DNA of 64,000 nt from Sabethes cyaneus (GCF_943734655.1 NC_071353.1:20930501-20994500), one strand, 5' to 3'. Shown: positions 1-11,720, numbered from the stretch's first letter. The notes: a model not told the origin generated them from the letters alone. Translations and numbers: made by a program.

Positions 1-2860
1 TTATCCGAACAATCCACCGCAGGAAAATCATTGACTGTCGGGCTCCATAAGTCCTGTGGAAGGAGAGAAAAAAGCAGTCCACGCCGGCGAACCGGCGAAA
101 TCTACTGCGTCAACATGCAGCTATCCTCTAGCAGGGGTCGCCATTGAAATGCAAATCCATATGTAAATTCACCTCACCACCAGCTGGCTTCACTCGCATC
201 CACACATACACGCAGTACAACATGAACAGGGCAGACACATGCTTAAACGGATTTTATATCAGCTCTCGAATCGGAGACGCGGAAAAAACAAGCTGCTTTT
301 GGAGTTTTCTTTCCACGGCTGTTCTGTGTTGTTTACAGAACAGCCGGTGCTGCCATCTGTGCACCACTAGTGTGACACTTTATTGAAAGTTGAAAAAGAG
401 AACGGCACCCAAATTCCCCCGCTGAATGAAGCTCAATTCGGGAAGAAGGAGCGATATTGCTGATCGCAATCTAGCATTCATTCCGTCTCTTAGAAGTGTT
501 TTGTTTTCTGTTTCGCAAAAGACCCAGAGCTCAAGCTGATCTTATCCCCGTCATCGAATCGGGACCGTCCCTGACCGGGTGTGTATTATTTTTCGGTTAC
601 AAGCGCTTAAGTGGTTCAATCCTAGCAATCCGGTGTTGGGTTATTGTTGAGAAACTCTGCGACATTAGCAACGATGTTTGCTATCGGTGTGGACAAATCT
701 TTAAGCTGAGACATGTTTGATCCGCTGTCTCGATCCTCTACAAATCGAGTGAATCTTTTATCGGGGAAAAAGGGACGTACATTTAAATATTCTATAATGC
801 GATGGAGTGTCTCGGTATCTTTCAGCTGTTTTTAATACACCTACTAAAATAAAACAATATTGTATAAACAAAGCAAAATGACCCATATTGCTTCCATGTA
901 TTTTATCGCCATACAGTTTGGATTGTCTGAGTTCCGCAAAATAAGAAATAAAATCCCTCTGTCGAATCATCAATTTCACCCGACGACGGGGGAGACCTTT
1001 TCCTCTGGATTTGAAATTTTGCGTTATCTTTTACGACATCCGCAGAGCAACGGACGGACAACCTTCGAACGCCGGATTAGACCCCCGCTGTCGCCGCCAC
1101 CGTGTGCGGTTTTCCCTTTCACCTTCGGCACCGCTTCCAACGCAACGCACGACGCCCGCCACGGTGTGAACGTTGCCGGAATCAAAACATTAGTCACTGC
1201 TCGGCCTAAACAATCCTCGCCCCGGCACAGGGACAAAGAAGCGTGACAAGATACAAACCGAAACCTTGAAACTTTTACTGCCTCTCAGCTGCTGCTGCTA
1301 GCTGCCGGCCACGTAGCCCTTCCCAGGGTATCCGTGTGACTGTCGGTTGTTTGCCTTCCAGCTTTATCGTCCTCCCGGGAGCCATTCCGAAGCTGGGTTA
1401 CAACTTTTCACTGTTCATCGCTGTTACGCCTTCCCCCTGGAAGACCATTCCTCTATTCAAGCCACGCTGACTTTTAATTCCGGCGGTAGTTGTTCGTCGA
1501 AATTTTGACCCACCAGTTCTCGTTTGAAGTTTCCATCGGGTGTCGTTGTTTGCTCACATCACAACGAACGTGCCCGGTAGGTTGACATGATTCTTCACTC
1601 ACCTTCACACAAGGGTACTCCGTTCCGTGCTGTTAGGTAAATTCTCAGTATATGTTATTAACAAGCTGAAACAATTGCCAGATTACTCCCGTCCAGAGAT
1701 AACTGTAGATGATTGTAACCCAACACAGATATCCCTCCCATACCGATAATTCCGACAGCGCCATTAGAAGACAAAAGAAGACAAGAGCCTGAAACTTTTC
1801 TGACATCGTTCTATCACAAGCACACGATCCGTTCAGCTCGCCCGGCTCAGAGTGGAAATACCTTACTGTAGGTAGGCAGATGCCAGAGGGCAGGGATGAT
1901 GCGTTATGTCTGCTGCTCGAAAATACCGAAGCTGGCTCGGACAGCTGTGCCAATTGTCTAATTGCAAAACATTCCGCCATTAAGCGATAGGCACTTTCTC
2001 GCTCTCAAAGGAGTCGCTTTATGGCCGGCACAACCTGGCTCGGAAAAGCCGTTTCACCGATCCCGACAGAATATCCGTAATTTTCAGGTGCCGTGCCAGA
2101 AAAGTGGAACGCCTTACGATTCAGTTCATGAAACACGCAAAATTTTTAGTCATATTCCATCCGAACGCCCACCACCCTGATGGCTGATGCTGTCCGACGA
2201 CATTTGTTAATAGTCATAAATCATCACCAGCAGCGAGCATCCTTGTCAGGGCCACTTGCCAGCCTGCCGAAATCGGAACGTGCTTCTGGAGCGAAATTCT
2301 GCAAAAGTCAGCCACAGATGCGTTGGCTCCAGACTAGAGGAGACAAAAGTCATTCTTCCGACTACTGATTCCGGCAAGACACGCGGCAGCGCACCCGACC
2401 GAATGGTCTCCAACTGCAAGCGAAATGAAGCTCCATGTTTGCCAGGCTGCCAACCGGCCGGCCGGCCGACCGCCAACAGCTCCGAAGTTGATTGTTGGTT
2501 TTTCGATTGCTTGACCTGTGCGTTGCGGTTGACGATGCCGATGAATGGCTGACTGATTGCCGGTTCATGGTTCTGTGCGAACTTTGCGACCAGATCGGCA
2601 ATCCGGTACGTTTGATCTCTTGTGCGGAAAATTAAAGGTGAGTACTAGCTGCTGGACTTTGGGTTCACGGGTCGTGAGTTGCAGTCAAAAGCAAGAGATT
2701 CAAACAATCAAAAACTTTCATTTCCAAAACTGAAAACTCAAAAGTAAGATATGTATAAGCAAAATATATATCGCATTTTGATAGCCCTGTACCTATACCC
2801 GATACCCTGTCAATAGCCCTGTACTCTATAGCTGGTTGTGAACGCAAGTAAAAATTTCAA
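1..2860. other. Non-coding, single-copy-looking block
   Basis: No gene is recognised. Base composition is more balanced than in the AT-rich DNA that follows, and short open frames overlap on both strands without resembling any family I know. There is a small GC-rich palindromic run of alternating CCGG near 2455-2470. I see no inverted-repeat element or internal tandem array. It reads as intergenic or intronic host DNA; regulatory content cannot be judged from one sequence. Confidence 0.5.
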
Positions 2861-2893
2861 TTTTATTAGGCCATTACAAATATTTTTTAAAGT

Positions 2894-2945
2894 TTTTGTC
2901 TCCTTCCGAAGCTATACAATTTTGTCTCCTTCCGAAGCTATACAA
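2894..2945. repeat. Tandem duplication of a 26-bp unit inside element A
   Basis: Two adjacent identical 26-bp units (2894-2919 and 2920-2945) share the core GTCTCCTTCCGAAGCTATAC. The other copy of element A at the equivalent place has a single related stretch, so this is a local duplication in this copy. Confidence 0.85.
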
Positions 2946-3597
2946 AAAAATTAAGATTTTTAAGAATTTTTGCTTGAAATTTAATCGTGAAATCCGAATT
3001 TTCTCTTGCTTTTGATATAGGGTAAATGATTTCGAAATGGACCTAGTCGAATTCTGATCTTGAATGGACCTATTTTTAAATAAGAATTTTAGGGTATAAT
3101 TATCAAGTCTTTGTACTGTATTTAGCTTTTATGTTTATCTTTAATCATTTCTGAACGTAAATATACTAAAATTAAATTAAAATTATAGCCAAAACTACTT
3201 TATTGCCGCGTATTTAAAAGTAGCTGTTTTTCAGCGTTTTGGCAGTCACCATAGAGTATTTTCAAACTGTTACTACCAGGAACCCTTCTGGTTTGAAATA
3301 AAACAATACTCTTAAAATGATGCTAAAATATGTGTAATTTCAATTTAGGTATTTAAAAGTTCAGTAAAACCAGTAAAATCTTCAAATTCCTTAAAAATGT
3401 TAACCCCCTTTTTTGATCTTGAATGGACCTAGTATTGATTTTAGAATGGACCTAGTTTTGCGCTCCGAGACATCACTGGCGGTAGCTATCATTGCCTACC
3501 ACTAACGAACACGCCGTTGTATATTCCATAAAACTGCTTGTTGTCACTATAGTATCTCCGTTTATAATTAATCTATAAGCACGGAATATTGAAAGTA

Positions 3598-4739
3598 CCC
3601 GCATAGAAATGCATAACGAATATTAATGTAAAAACATTACGGTTACTATGAATTTTACTGTTTACAACACTTTATGCTGTAACTTCACTTTTCATATTAA
3701 TGTAAAAACTTTACGATTACAATAAATTTTACTGTTTACTACACTTTATGCTGTAACTTCACTGTACCATTCTTGGAAAATTTTTCATATAATTCGGCAA
3801 CAATGCAAATTGTTTAGAAGCAGCAAATAATCTCTAACTAAGGTCCAATCCTTGGCAGGTTGAGTTATTTGTAGACACAAATTGTGTCTCTTCCTCCGAC
3901 TACTGTAGAAACCACCGATCGAGAAGTTTAATCTAATTCGTTTTACTGACGGGACGACGACACTATGCAGGCGCTTGCGACTTACTTGTTCGTCTGTCAA
4001 CATATTAGCCGCGATTCTTAACGCGGGTGTTCGGGGAAAGGCTCCGTTCCTATGGGATAGACCAACCTTGTTGTTTCTACATGTTGACATCGAATGAGGT
4101 GTCAGGCATATAATTAAGTTTTTATAACGGTAGATTTTACAATTGACAGAGGGAACGATAGAAGACAGTAATAAAACAAAGAGTCGATAGGATCTAACAG
4201 ATTGAGATAAGGCGTGAATGGGAAAGAGCGGAATTTGTTTATGTAGGTGTATTGTACTGACTTCTAATACTTTCCTAATATGAGCGATGAATGCGGCTCG
4301 AAAATCATAATAGTTCGAAGCCTATCAAATTCATTATATCTTCAAAAACATGAAATACCGTAATTAATCAGCCGGTTTTATTTTGTCCTAATAATCCGAA
4401 AGCCTACAATTTTTTTGCTGAACTCACCTTAAATTTCATCGTAACTTCGTTGTAAAACAGTGTAAAACTTATAGTGAATGTACCACAAATTTTACTGTTT
4501 TTGGTTTTTATTTGTATGGGAAAAAGCCGAAAAATTTAGTGTTACATCACTTAATCACCCCCTTATTCGCTGTAAAATTGGCGGTTTCCATTAAAATTTA
4601 CTGTGAAAACAGCGATATTCATGGTAACTTCAGTGTAACTTTTACAAAGATTTTCACTGTTTCAACGTGGTTTTTCGAAGTTTTTCAATGTTTGTAACAG
4701 TGAAATTTAATGTTTTTTCACTATACATTTTTATTCGGG
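3598..4739. mobile_element. Element C, copy 1 (1,142 bp, TA-flanked)
   Basis: It begins CCCGCATAGAAATGCATAAC and ends, reverse-complemented, CCCGAATAAAAATGTATAGT, so terminal inverted repeats are imperfect but clear. TA lies on both sides (3596-3597 and 4740-4741). Near the left end a ~100-bp unit beginning ATTAATGTAAAAAC is repeated twice. The same element occurs in the composite at 47806-53671. A minus-strand open frame inside it is listed separately. The TA target and lack of a transposase suggest a non-autonomous Tc1/mariner-like element; the superfamily is inferred from the target only. Confidence 0.82.
3785..4090 (-). other. Open frame of unknown status in element C copy 1
   Basis: A 101-residue minus-strand frame lies in the centre of element C. 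A near-identical frame of 130 residues occurs in copy 3 (52545-52937), sharing the stretch NGAFPRTPALRIAANMLTDE. In copy 2 (around 47930-48130) the same frame contains a stop after the equivalent start, so the frame is not kept open in all copies. A GTAAGT (minus strand, 3980-3985) follows the TDEQ codons and would suit a 5' splice site, so a captured host exon is possible. I recognise no domain. DNA identity between copies alone may explain the shared frame. Confidence 0.25.
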
Positions 4740-4741
4740 TA

Positions 4742-6662
4742 GGCTTGATTTATAGCCTAAATAAAAACTTAATTATATTGATAAAACTAACTATCACTCA
4801 TCCTTTTTCGTAGTTGCTTCATAGTGTTTGTACATTGTAGCCTCTAGTTTTGAAACTAAAAAGTCTTCCTAATTAGTTAGCTAACATATGTCATTTTATG
4901 CTTAAAACAATATAAACTTAATTTATTCTCAGTATTGTACAAAAATTTTAACCATCATTGATTAAAAGATAAGATGGATCAAAAGATAAGAGGGATACTA
5001 ACTGCTTTCTGTGAAGGGGACATAGTACCTTTTCAATTTTTTAAAACCTAAATTTTTTTATTGATTATTTCGAAAGATTAACATTTTGACCATATGTGTT
5101 TGAAGTCGTTTGCATGAATTCCAAATATTGACAAAGTTACAGCTATTTGTACCGCGCATGTCTGGAGCGATTAAACAACGAGTAAAAACTTCAACGTCGT
5201 TTTTCTCGAAACCAGGTTTTGAAAGTCGGTACCATAAATATCTCAAGAACGGCTCAAGCAATTCTTATGATTCTTTTTTTGTTTGAAAGCCAACAAAATT
5301 ATCTAGTGTTTGACCCATCCTTTTCCTGATATTGTAATTTTTGAATTTTTTAGAAATATTTAAAGTCAATTTTTTCGCTTAAAAACCATACTTTTATGTT
5401 TCAATGTCCGCCATTTTGTTATGTGTTCGAATTCTAAAAAAGGATGTATCAAACACGAGATAATTTAATGTTCTTTCATGTCGTTTTGGAATTTTTCAAT
5501 TCGGATAAGCCCCCCAGCGCCAATCCATGGTACCGCAATTCATGGTTTTTTTGAACGACTATCTTCAAGGAGCCGTAGGGGCAAGGGGAAGAGGTTCCCT
5601 TATGAAAACAAAATTGCAAATATTAGTATAAAATGCAATGTTTCGAATGCAAAAACCCGATTCAATTTGCCTTTCGCGTTATCGAGAAAAAATTATTTGA
5701 AATTAGGCAAAAAATATGGTGTAAAAGGTACTATGCCCCTTAAAAAAGAGCTATTTTTGCTTCATTTGCATTTAGCACAAAACCAGTTCCACTTAAATTT
5801 TTCAATTGGATTTTACGTATTTGTTTTAGCACGAAGCAAAAGTGTAATCTATATAATCTATATAAGTAATCTATATAAGTAGAGCAACATTTTTCCAATT
5901 TGTTCGCCCTACGTAAAAAAATTCCCAAATTATGCTAAACGGGACAATTCTTGTATCATTAAAAGTAATGCACAGAAGAATGAAACAAGTTATTTGAGAA
6001 TACAATTCTGAAGATTTATATATAGCTTTATTGCATAGGAAACTCTAATATTGGAACTTCGAATTGAGTTACGAAGCTAATATTCCAAACTCTATTTAAA
6101 GTGGTTATCCCTGCTTAACTATCTACAGGCAACATCGTAAAAATGGTTGGAATCCAAATTTTTTTTCATGGACAAATAACGTCCTGTATTTTCCATATAA
6201 ATACAGCAAAAAGTTTTGCTGTAAGTTTAAGTTTTGACAAAACTCAGATGAGAAATAGTTTAAACACGTTAATCAAGCATATACCAAAGCTTCAAAACAC
6301 CTTTAGCGCGCTGACCGAAAACCCTAAGACCAATAAAATTCAACCGGATGCTGTAGTCACAAAATCAGACTCGTCTGAGTAAAAAGAAGCAGCCACTTCT
6401 GATGGTTAAGAACGCCAACTTCCTCACCCTCGTGAAACTTTGTGATGCCCAACCGTCCTACAAAATTACCCGGTTTGGCAATAAAATCATCTGTGCGTCA
6501 ATGGAGGATTTAGAAATTAGGTAAAGGCCTGGATAATGATATGGTGCAAAAAATATAAAATTTGGACCGTTTTCGAACTGGATATGCCCAAAAAAATAAT
6601 ATTGTATTTGATAATTTTCTAGTTTAGTTAAAATAATTATGAGGCTCAGAATAAAGTAAAAT
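4742..6662. other. AT-rich interior of element B, no gene seen
   Basis: It is AT-rich with scattered short frames and no recognisable protein. A short tandem repeat of TAATCTATATAAG-type units sits at about 5846-5882. A G/C-richer patch at 5495-5600 contains an approximate repeat of CCATGGTACCG/CAATTCATGG. No inverted terminal structure was found here. Confidence 0.4.
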
Positions 6663-7104
6663 TAGGCCATTACAAATATTTTATAAAGTTTTTGTCCTTC
6701 CGGTGTTGGGCCACTAAAGGGGGGGGGGACAAAGTGAATTTTTTAATCGAGCAAAAAACATGGGTTTGAAGCATTTTTATTTAAAGTTTAAGCGTGAAAA
6801 CCAAATCTCTTCTTGCTTTTAATATATACGTTATTATTTTCCATGCAAAAATGTACGAAAAGAAGACAAAAACGAGAGAATTTTTTTTTGGACGATTTTC
6901 GAAACTCCGAATTCGAATTTCCATTTCTGTTTCGTGCTAGAAGTGTTATGTACACTCATTTTTCGAGTTTTTCAGGCTGTAGAGCCCACGGACAATTGAT
7001 TTTATACTCATATCCTCCAAATTTTTTTTAGCCCCCCGATTTTTCAAGCCAATTTCCAAAGGGGGGGATGACAAAAACTTAAAAAATATTTTGCAAAGGC
7101 CTTA
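6663..7104 (+). mobile_element. Element A, copy 2 (442 bp, uninterrupted)
   Basis: It starts TTAGGCCATTACAAATATTT and ends TTTTGCAAAGGCCTTA, giving inverted termini of about 30 bp including the shared AAGTTTTTGTC/GACAAAAACTT core. A G-run lies just inside each end (about 6719-6729 and 7061-7067). It is collinear with copy 1 and defines where element B landed in that copy. The frame at 6813-7031 is not conserved in the other copies, so I treat it as chance. Confidence 0.85.
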
Positions 7105-7224
7105 TATTCCGCCGATAAGTAAGCAGGTTGACTTCACATCACCTTTTGGTCGATTGACAGATAGATTAAAAATCAGTTTAGTAAAATATTCAAAATCATG
7201 CAACCGGACTAACGTTGTACTACG

Positions 7225-7275
7225 TCATCCGTGGCCGTATCTTATACACAACCCCTCTGATTTTTTTCTTGGGGG
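7225..7275. repeat. Dispersed repeat fragment, first of two copies
   Basis: The core ACACAACCCCTCTGATTTTT occurs here and again at about 49831-49851, in both cases after a CGTATCTTAT/CGGGTCTTGT-like lead. The match is only about 45-50 bp long, so this is a fragment of a larger family not otherwise represented in the window. Confidence 0.6.
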
Positions 7276-7505
7276 ATGTAAAGTTTTCTTTAAGCACCTC
7301 TCCCCTCTGACTTGTGACAAAATTAATACCTCCTTGTCCACCGAAATTGAGTGACTCTGAGATCTAAAATATTCATTTTTGAAACTTCCTATTTTCTATC
7401 TGGTACAGTTCTTCATCGACTATCATTTAAAATTAAAACCTAGTATCTAAGCTTACCTTTAAACCTAGTAAAATTACCAAGTTTAATTTTTTCAAGCACC
7501 ATTTA

Positions 7506-7798
7506 CAGTATGATTTCGAATTTGACAACAAATGCGTGTCGCCTATGTTGCCAAAATCGAAACCGTGGCAAAATCTAGACCATTTTTCAACTGAAAAAAT
7601 TGCATATAAATGTGTCAAAAATTGAATAATTACCACTAATTAACGAATTTTTCACGATTGCAACGGTTTTATATTTAAAATGTTCGACAGGGGCTGTCGC
7701 AAACCTTTAGATGCTTTGCAGTAAGACGTAGTCCTACGTCAGTAAAAGTCTGACCTTTCGAAATATGTAGTCACTAAATAAAAAGTCGAACCCCACTG
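7506..7798. mobile_element. Element J, copy 1 (293 bp, TA-flanked MITE candidate)
   Basis: TA (7504-7505) is followed by CAGTATGATTTCGA. The right end reverse-complements to CAGTGGGGTTCGAC and is followed by TA (7799-7800). CAGT termini with a TA target are usual for Tc1/mariner-type elements. The block around TGTCGCCTATGTTGCC through CTTTGCAGTAAGACG is shared with 57865-58078. It contains the 16-bp palindrome-like motif GACGTAGTCCTACGTC at 7725-7740. No coding capacity. Confidence 0.6.
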
Positions 7799-8837
7799 TA
7801 CTTGAAAAACTACGTTTAATACAAGTTATATTACATATTTTTAATGAATGGTTTAAATTTTTGAAACTAATAGGCGACATAATTTTTTATGACGTGGAAA
7901 TCGTTTCAACCATATCTGAACAACAGGTAATAATAAATTCCCAATATACAAATGTCACACACAGATACATACACAACGCATATCAAGTCACTGAAACATT
8001 GTTCAATTGTTGGGCTGACATCAAAACAAGACCCTCGGCGACTGTGACCGATTTCAAATTTTTCAACCGACTTTCATACCTTTCTAACAGAGTATAAGAA
8101 AGGTAAAAGCTGTTCAACCTTGTGTCCTATTAATAAATAACAGTAGTATAGTTGTACTATTGAAAAAAAATCTTTGTTATTATTTTGTTCATTTACATGG
8201 AAGAAACTATGACAATCCTAATTTAGGTCCTTTCAAAATCAAAAATAGGTCCAATTCAAGATCATGTTGGGTCCATTCAAGATCAAAAAAAGGCTTTGGC
8301 AAAAAACGATATATTTAATAAAAGTTTCATCAATTATACATTTTTAAAGTACTGATAATGTAGAAAAAAGGTGGTACTTTCCAACAAATAGTAACATCAC
8401 CACATATTATTTATAAATGACGAGTAAATTGAGCAGAAGTGCGAGTGGTGGTGTTAAAAAGCGCTAAATAGGTCCATTCAAGATCAATTACCCTATACGT
8501 TGTTATTTTCTATACAAACACGTTCCAAAATAAAGTCAAAATTGAAAAAAAAATTTTTTTGGTCGGTTTTCAGAAACTACATTATTAGTAGGTACTTTCA
8601 TTTTTGTTTTGTGCTAGAAGCGTTAACACTCTGTACACTATTTTTTCGATTTCTTTAGGCTGTAAAACCCACAGATAATTGATTTTATACAAAAAAAATT
8701 TACTCAAGTTTAACAAATTTATTTTGTTCCCCGATTTTTAGAGCCAATTTAGAAGGGCGGGGGGACAAAAACTTTGAAAATAATTTGCAATGGCCTTATA
8801 CTCTTCAAATGATTTTCAATACCCAATTTGTAAAACT

Positions 8838-8970
8838 GCTAATAAAACATAGCGATCCCCACAACCTGCCGATAGTAGCTATAAAACCATTATACTGCTA
8901 AGTGACCCACTCTTCAGAAGGTTTTTATAACCTCTTAAAAGTGGTGGTTTGGAAGGGATCTTCCAGCCTG
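8838..8970. repeat. Dispersed repeat G, copy 1
   Basis: This stretch (CTAATAAAAC, then GCTATAAAAC..., then CAGAAGGTTTTTATAAC) matches 41970-42075, where the same landmarks occur in the same order with GCTATAAAACTGCC and CAGAAGGTTTTCATAAC. Both copies are AT-rich with alternating GTTTTATAGC-like words, and no coding is evident. It abuts the TA target of element F. Confidence 0.55.
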
Positions 8971-9840
8971 CTATCTCAGGCAAGTAGGGTAAAGGATCTA
9001 TATTTAGCCAGGGGCCATATTTCGCCAGTTTGATGAATCCAAAGCTTTTCTGCATATTTTTGGTCGACTTAAAAGAAATCATTTGACGAATTGGTAAAAT
9101 TAAGGGCATGTACTACCGAAAATAATTAATATCTTTTGCTTGTTATAAATTTATCATGTATTACTTACAATTTGAAAATACCATCTCATACTAAGTGTGT
9201 ATTTTTTTACAAAATCAAAACGAGAGGCGAAAATACTATTGGGGAAAAATGTACTCAAACTGTTTCATTATTCAATTATTCTTGACTAATATTTGTATGC
9301 AATATTTCAACTAATTGTACACCGATTTCACTTTAAACTTTGGATAATTTTGAAAAATTCACCAAAATTAAAGTGGCGAAATATGGTACCCATTTTTAGT
9401 CATGGATCCAAATTTCGCCACTTGATTTTTTTTAAACCCGTTTTCTTGGTATGGTCTCTAGTTATGTCATTTCTTTTATAAAATTGCAGAAATTAGAACA
9501 AAATCAATAAAAAAAAGTTAGTTAACTAAATATCGATCATTTATCTTGAATATTACAGTTTCCCTAACGGTACAAAGTTTTAAAAGTGGATTAAGAGTTT
9601 TATTACTTCATCAGTTAGATTTCAGTGCCAATGACTCCACGAAATTCATTGCTATTCTATGCTAAAGGGACGACAAGTGAATTATTGTTGTGGAATCTTC
9701 GGAACTAAAAACACGTTTTTAAAATTAAACGAAGTGTTTCACAGCGAAAATCGTGTTTGAATAAAGTGTAACTAATGTCGGCGAAGTTTGTAACAGAAAA
9801 TTTAATGGTAATTTTGTGTGATTAATGGGAAGTGTGATTA

Positions 9841-10016
9841 GGGGGAAGTCCTGTATGGCCGGACACTGGCTATTTCTCCAAAACAAAAAATGATAAAAAT
9901 ATTACTTAAACGATACTATTGTCCTATTCTTTCCAAATATTTTTAGCATTCTTTATTTTTGAGAAATCGCTAGTGTCTGGGTATAGAGGCCTGTCCGGCC
10001 ATACAGGACTTCCCCC
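9841..10016. mobile_element. 176-bp MITE with perfect 25-bp inverted ends
   Basis: The first 25 bp (starting GGGGGAAGTCCTGTATGGCC) are the exact reverse complement of the last 25 bp. TA flanks both ends (9839-9840 and 10017-10018). The interior is AT-rich and non-coding. The perfect ends suggest a fairly recent insertion. It sits inside element F. Confidence 0.9.
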
Positions 10017-10121
10017 TAAAACAATTTGACAATTTGACAGAAAACATTAGGAGAAAGTTAAGCTTAAGAAGATTCAAGGTGCTTTGATTCTTAATATTTT
10101 TTAATTTATGAATTGTCTTAA

Positions 10122-10949
10122 CCCCTTAAGGTCTACATCATTTTCAGCATCGCAAAATTCACTAAAATGGTATTTTTAAAAACTTTTATATCTTTCAATA
10201 TTTTTCACCAAGTTTTGGGAATGTCCTGAAATTTTTTTCTATTTTCATAATATCTATAGATAATGGTCATATGTCTTATGGCCCCGGAGTTATTCCGGAG
10301 TTCCTTGAGGGACCGCGACATGACTTTTTTAGATAAAGTTGCCAAATATATATTTTTTTAAATGTTTTTTTTTGTAAATCTATCATCGACTATGAATATA
10401 TCAGTTACCGCAGTTACGAGCCATGGTGCGCACCATCCGGACCCAGGGGGGACACTATGAATCCGGAACCGGTTCCTATAAAGGAAATTTTCAGCATCAG
10501 TAAAGTATGTCGTATCGCATATCAAAAAATATCACCACTCAACAAAATCGCGATTGGCAATCATCTCATGTCTCTCAGAAGCCAGGTCTCGGACAAGTTC
10601 CTTCGAAATCCGTTCCGTGCTTGAATGGCCTCTGAGAGCGGTAACTGCGGCAAAGTAACTGATACGTCCACAGTCGATGATGTGGTTACAAAAATCAACA
10701 GATTGCAAACAAATTTCAAATATTTGTCATCTTCATCTAAAAAAGCCAGGTCACGGTTCCCCAGGGAACTCCGAAATAACGCCGGGGTAATAAGATATGA
10801 GGCCATTATCTATAGATATTATGAAAATAGAAAAGATATTCGGGAAATCTCCCAAATTTGGTGAAAAAATATTGAAAGATAAAAAAGTTACGGATTTTTT
10901 TAGTGGATTTTGCGATGCTGTAAATGATGTACAGTAGACCTTGGAGGGG
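10122..10949. mobile_element. Element H, 828-bp TTAA-flanked foldback
   Basis: TTAA at 10118-10121 and 10950-10953 flank ends that begin CCCC and end GGGG. The two halves are inverted copies over roughly 310 bp each (about 10122-10435 and 10625-10949), with small indels. Landmarks AGCATCGCAAAAT and ATAATATCTATAGATAATGG appear in both arms. The spacer (~10440-10620) contains a GGTTCCTATAAAGG word. TTAA targets are typical of the piggyBac superfamily, so this is probably a piggyBac-type non-autonomous element. The overlapping small frames on both strands follow from the inverted symmetry. Confidence 0.85.
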
Positions 10950-11720
10950 TTAATACAGAAGAAAATATTCTGAATTCTTTGCAAAGTTGGCTAAGGCCTA
11001 TATGATACAATTGCTATTTGACCGAAATTTCGATTCGATATTCGATATTTACCGGAGACAGAGAAAATTAAGTTACTTTATGAGTGAATTTTATTCAATA
11101 TGTAAAAATATTTCTCCTATTTTGGTGCTTTTCATTGGTTTATTTGTGGTTTTATTGGTATTTTATTGGTTTTCTAAAACGTTTCATAAACAATCACTTG
11201 AAAACGAAGCAAAATCTATTTAACAACTAAATTTATTAAGAATATGGAGAATTCGTGTTTATAAATTTAACATTAAAATCTATTTGAATCGGGTTTCTCT
11301 AAAGTGGCGAAATTTGGCAACTGGGTGGCGAAATTTGGGCTCAGAATACACTTTTAAATAATCAATATAACGAGAAAAATACACAATTTAATATGAATAT
11401 GATGATTGAAGCAGTAAAAGAAATATCCGAAGTATAATATTTTCATGTTATCAAATATCTGAACTTATAGAACCTTGTTCTGTTTCGTTTCATGTAAATT
11501 TTTCGGATAAAGGTGGTGAAATATGGATCCGTCACCCTATTCGTGCATTGCCAATCTTTATCGCCCTGATATTTATCAAAATTTCAGACGCACTGCGGAC
11601 AACATCGAGAAAGTCCGCATTCCTCCTCGACCCAGTCGAGCCTTCAACCAGTTGCTACCAGATTAGTTGTCCTGGCACTACGGTCGTAGCTAGTGAGATG
11701 ATCTTGCGACCACACTCCCA

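Larger units (their letters stand above)
3020..8493. mobile_element. Element B, 5.47-kb TA-flanked inverted-repeat element
   Basis: The left end reads GGGTAAATGATTTCGAAATG and the right end, reverse-complemented, reads GGGTAATTGATCTTGAATGG. A TA dinucleotide flanks both sides (3018-3019 and 8494-8495), and the interrupted host (element A) resumes exactly after it. The motif AATGGACCTA recurs near the left end (about 3036, 3063, 3422, 3443). Its reverse complement recurs near the right end (about 8224, 8247, 8270, 8469), like subterminal transposase-binding repeats. No transposase frame is visible. The interior is AT-rich and carries later insertions (element C at 3598-4739, element A copy 2 at 6663-7104, element J at 7506-7798). 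It is probably a non-autonomous element of the TA-targeting type. Confidence 0.82.
2866..8798 (+). mobile_element. Element A, copy 1 (short inverted-repeat element), split by element B
   Basis: The left part (2866-3019) starts TTAGGCCATTACAAATATTT. The right part (8496-8798) ends with the inverted equivalent, TTTGCAATGGCCTTA. Together they match, in order, the uninterrupted copy at 6663-7104. Shared internal landmarks are CTTGCTTTTRATATA, a GTGCTAGAAG stretch and CCGATTTTT followed by a G-run near the right end. Removing 3020-8493 and one TA restores a continuous element of about 460 bp. No coding capacity is visible, so it is a MITE-like non-autonomous element; the superfamily is not clear to me. 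A third, left-truncated copy lies at 51038-51309. Confidence 0.8.
8987..11537. mobile_element. Element F, 2.55-kb TA-flanked inverted-repeat element
   Basis: The left end GGGTAAAGGATCTATATTT matches the reverse complement of the right end, GGGTGACGGATCCATATTT. TA lies on both sides (8985-8986 and 11538-11539). The motif GTGGCGAAATWTGG or its complement is repeated near both ends (about 9009, 9373, 9408, 11303, 11325, 11511), resembling subterminal binding repeats. The ends resemble those of element B (GGGTRA, then GATC), so both may belong to one superfamily. No transposase frame remains. It carries a 176-bp MITE and the TTAA-flanked element H; the frame at 10987-11223 is unrecognised. Confidence 0.78.

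Noticed and set aside
10561..10984. Overlapping ~80-residue frames on both strands
   Set aside because: They arise from the inverted arms of foldback H and mirror each other.
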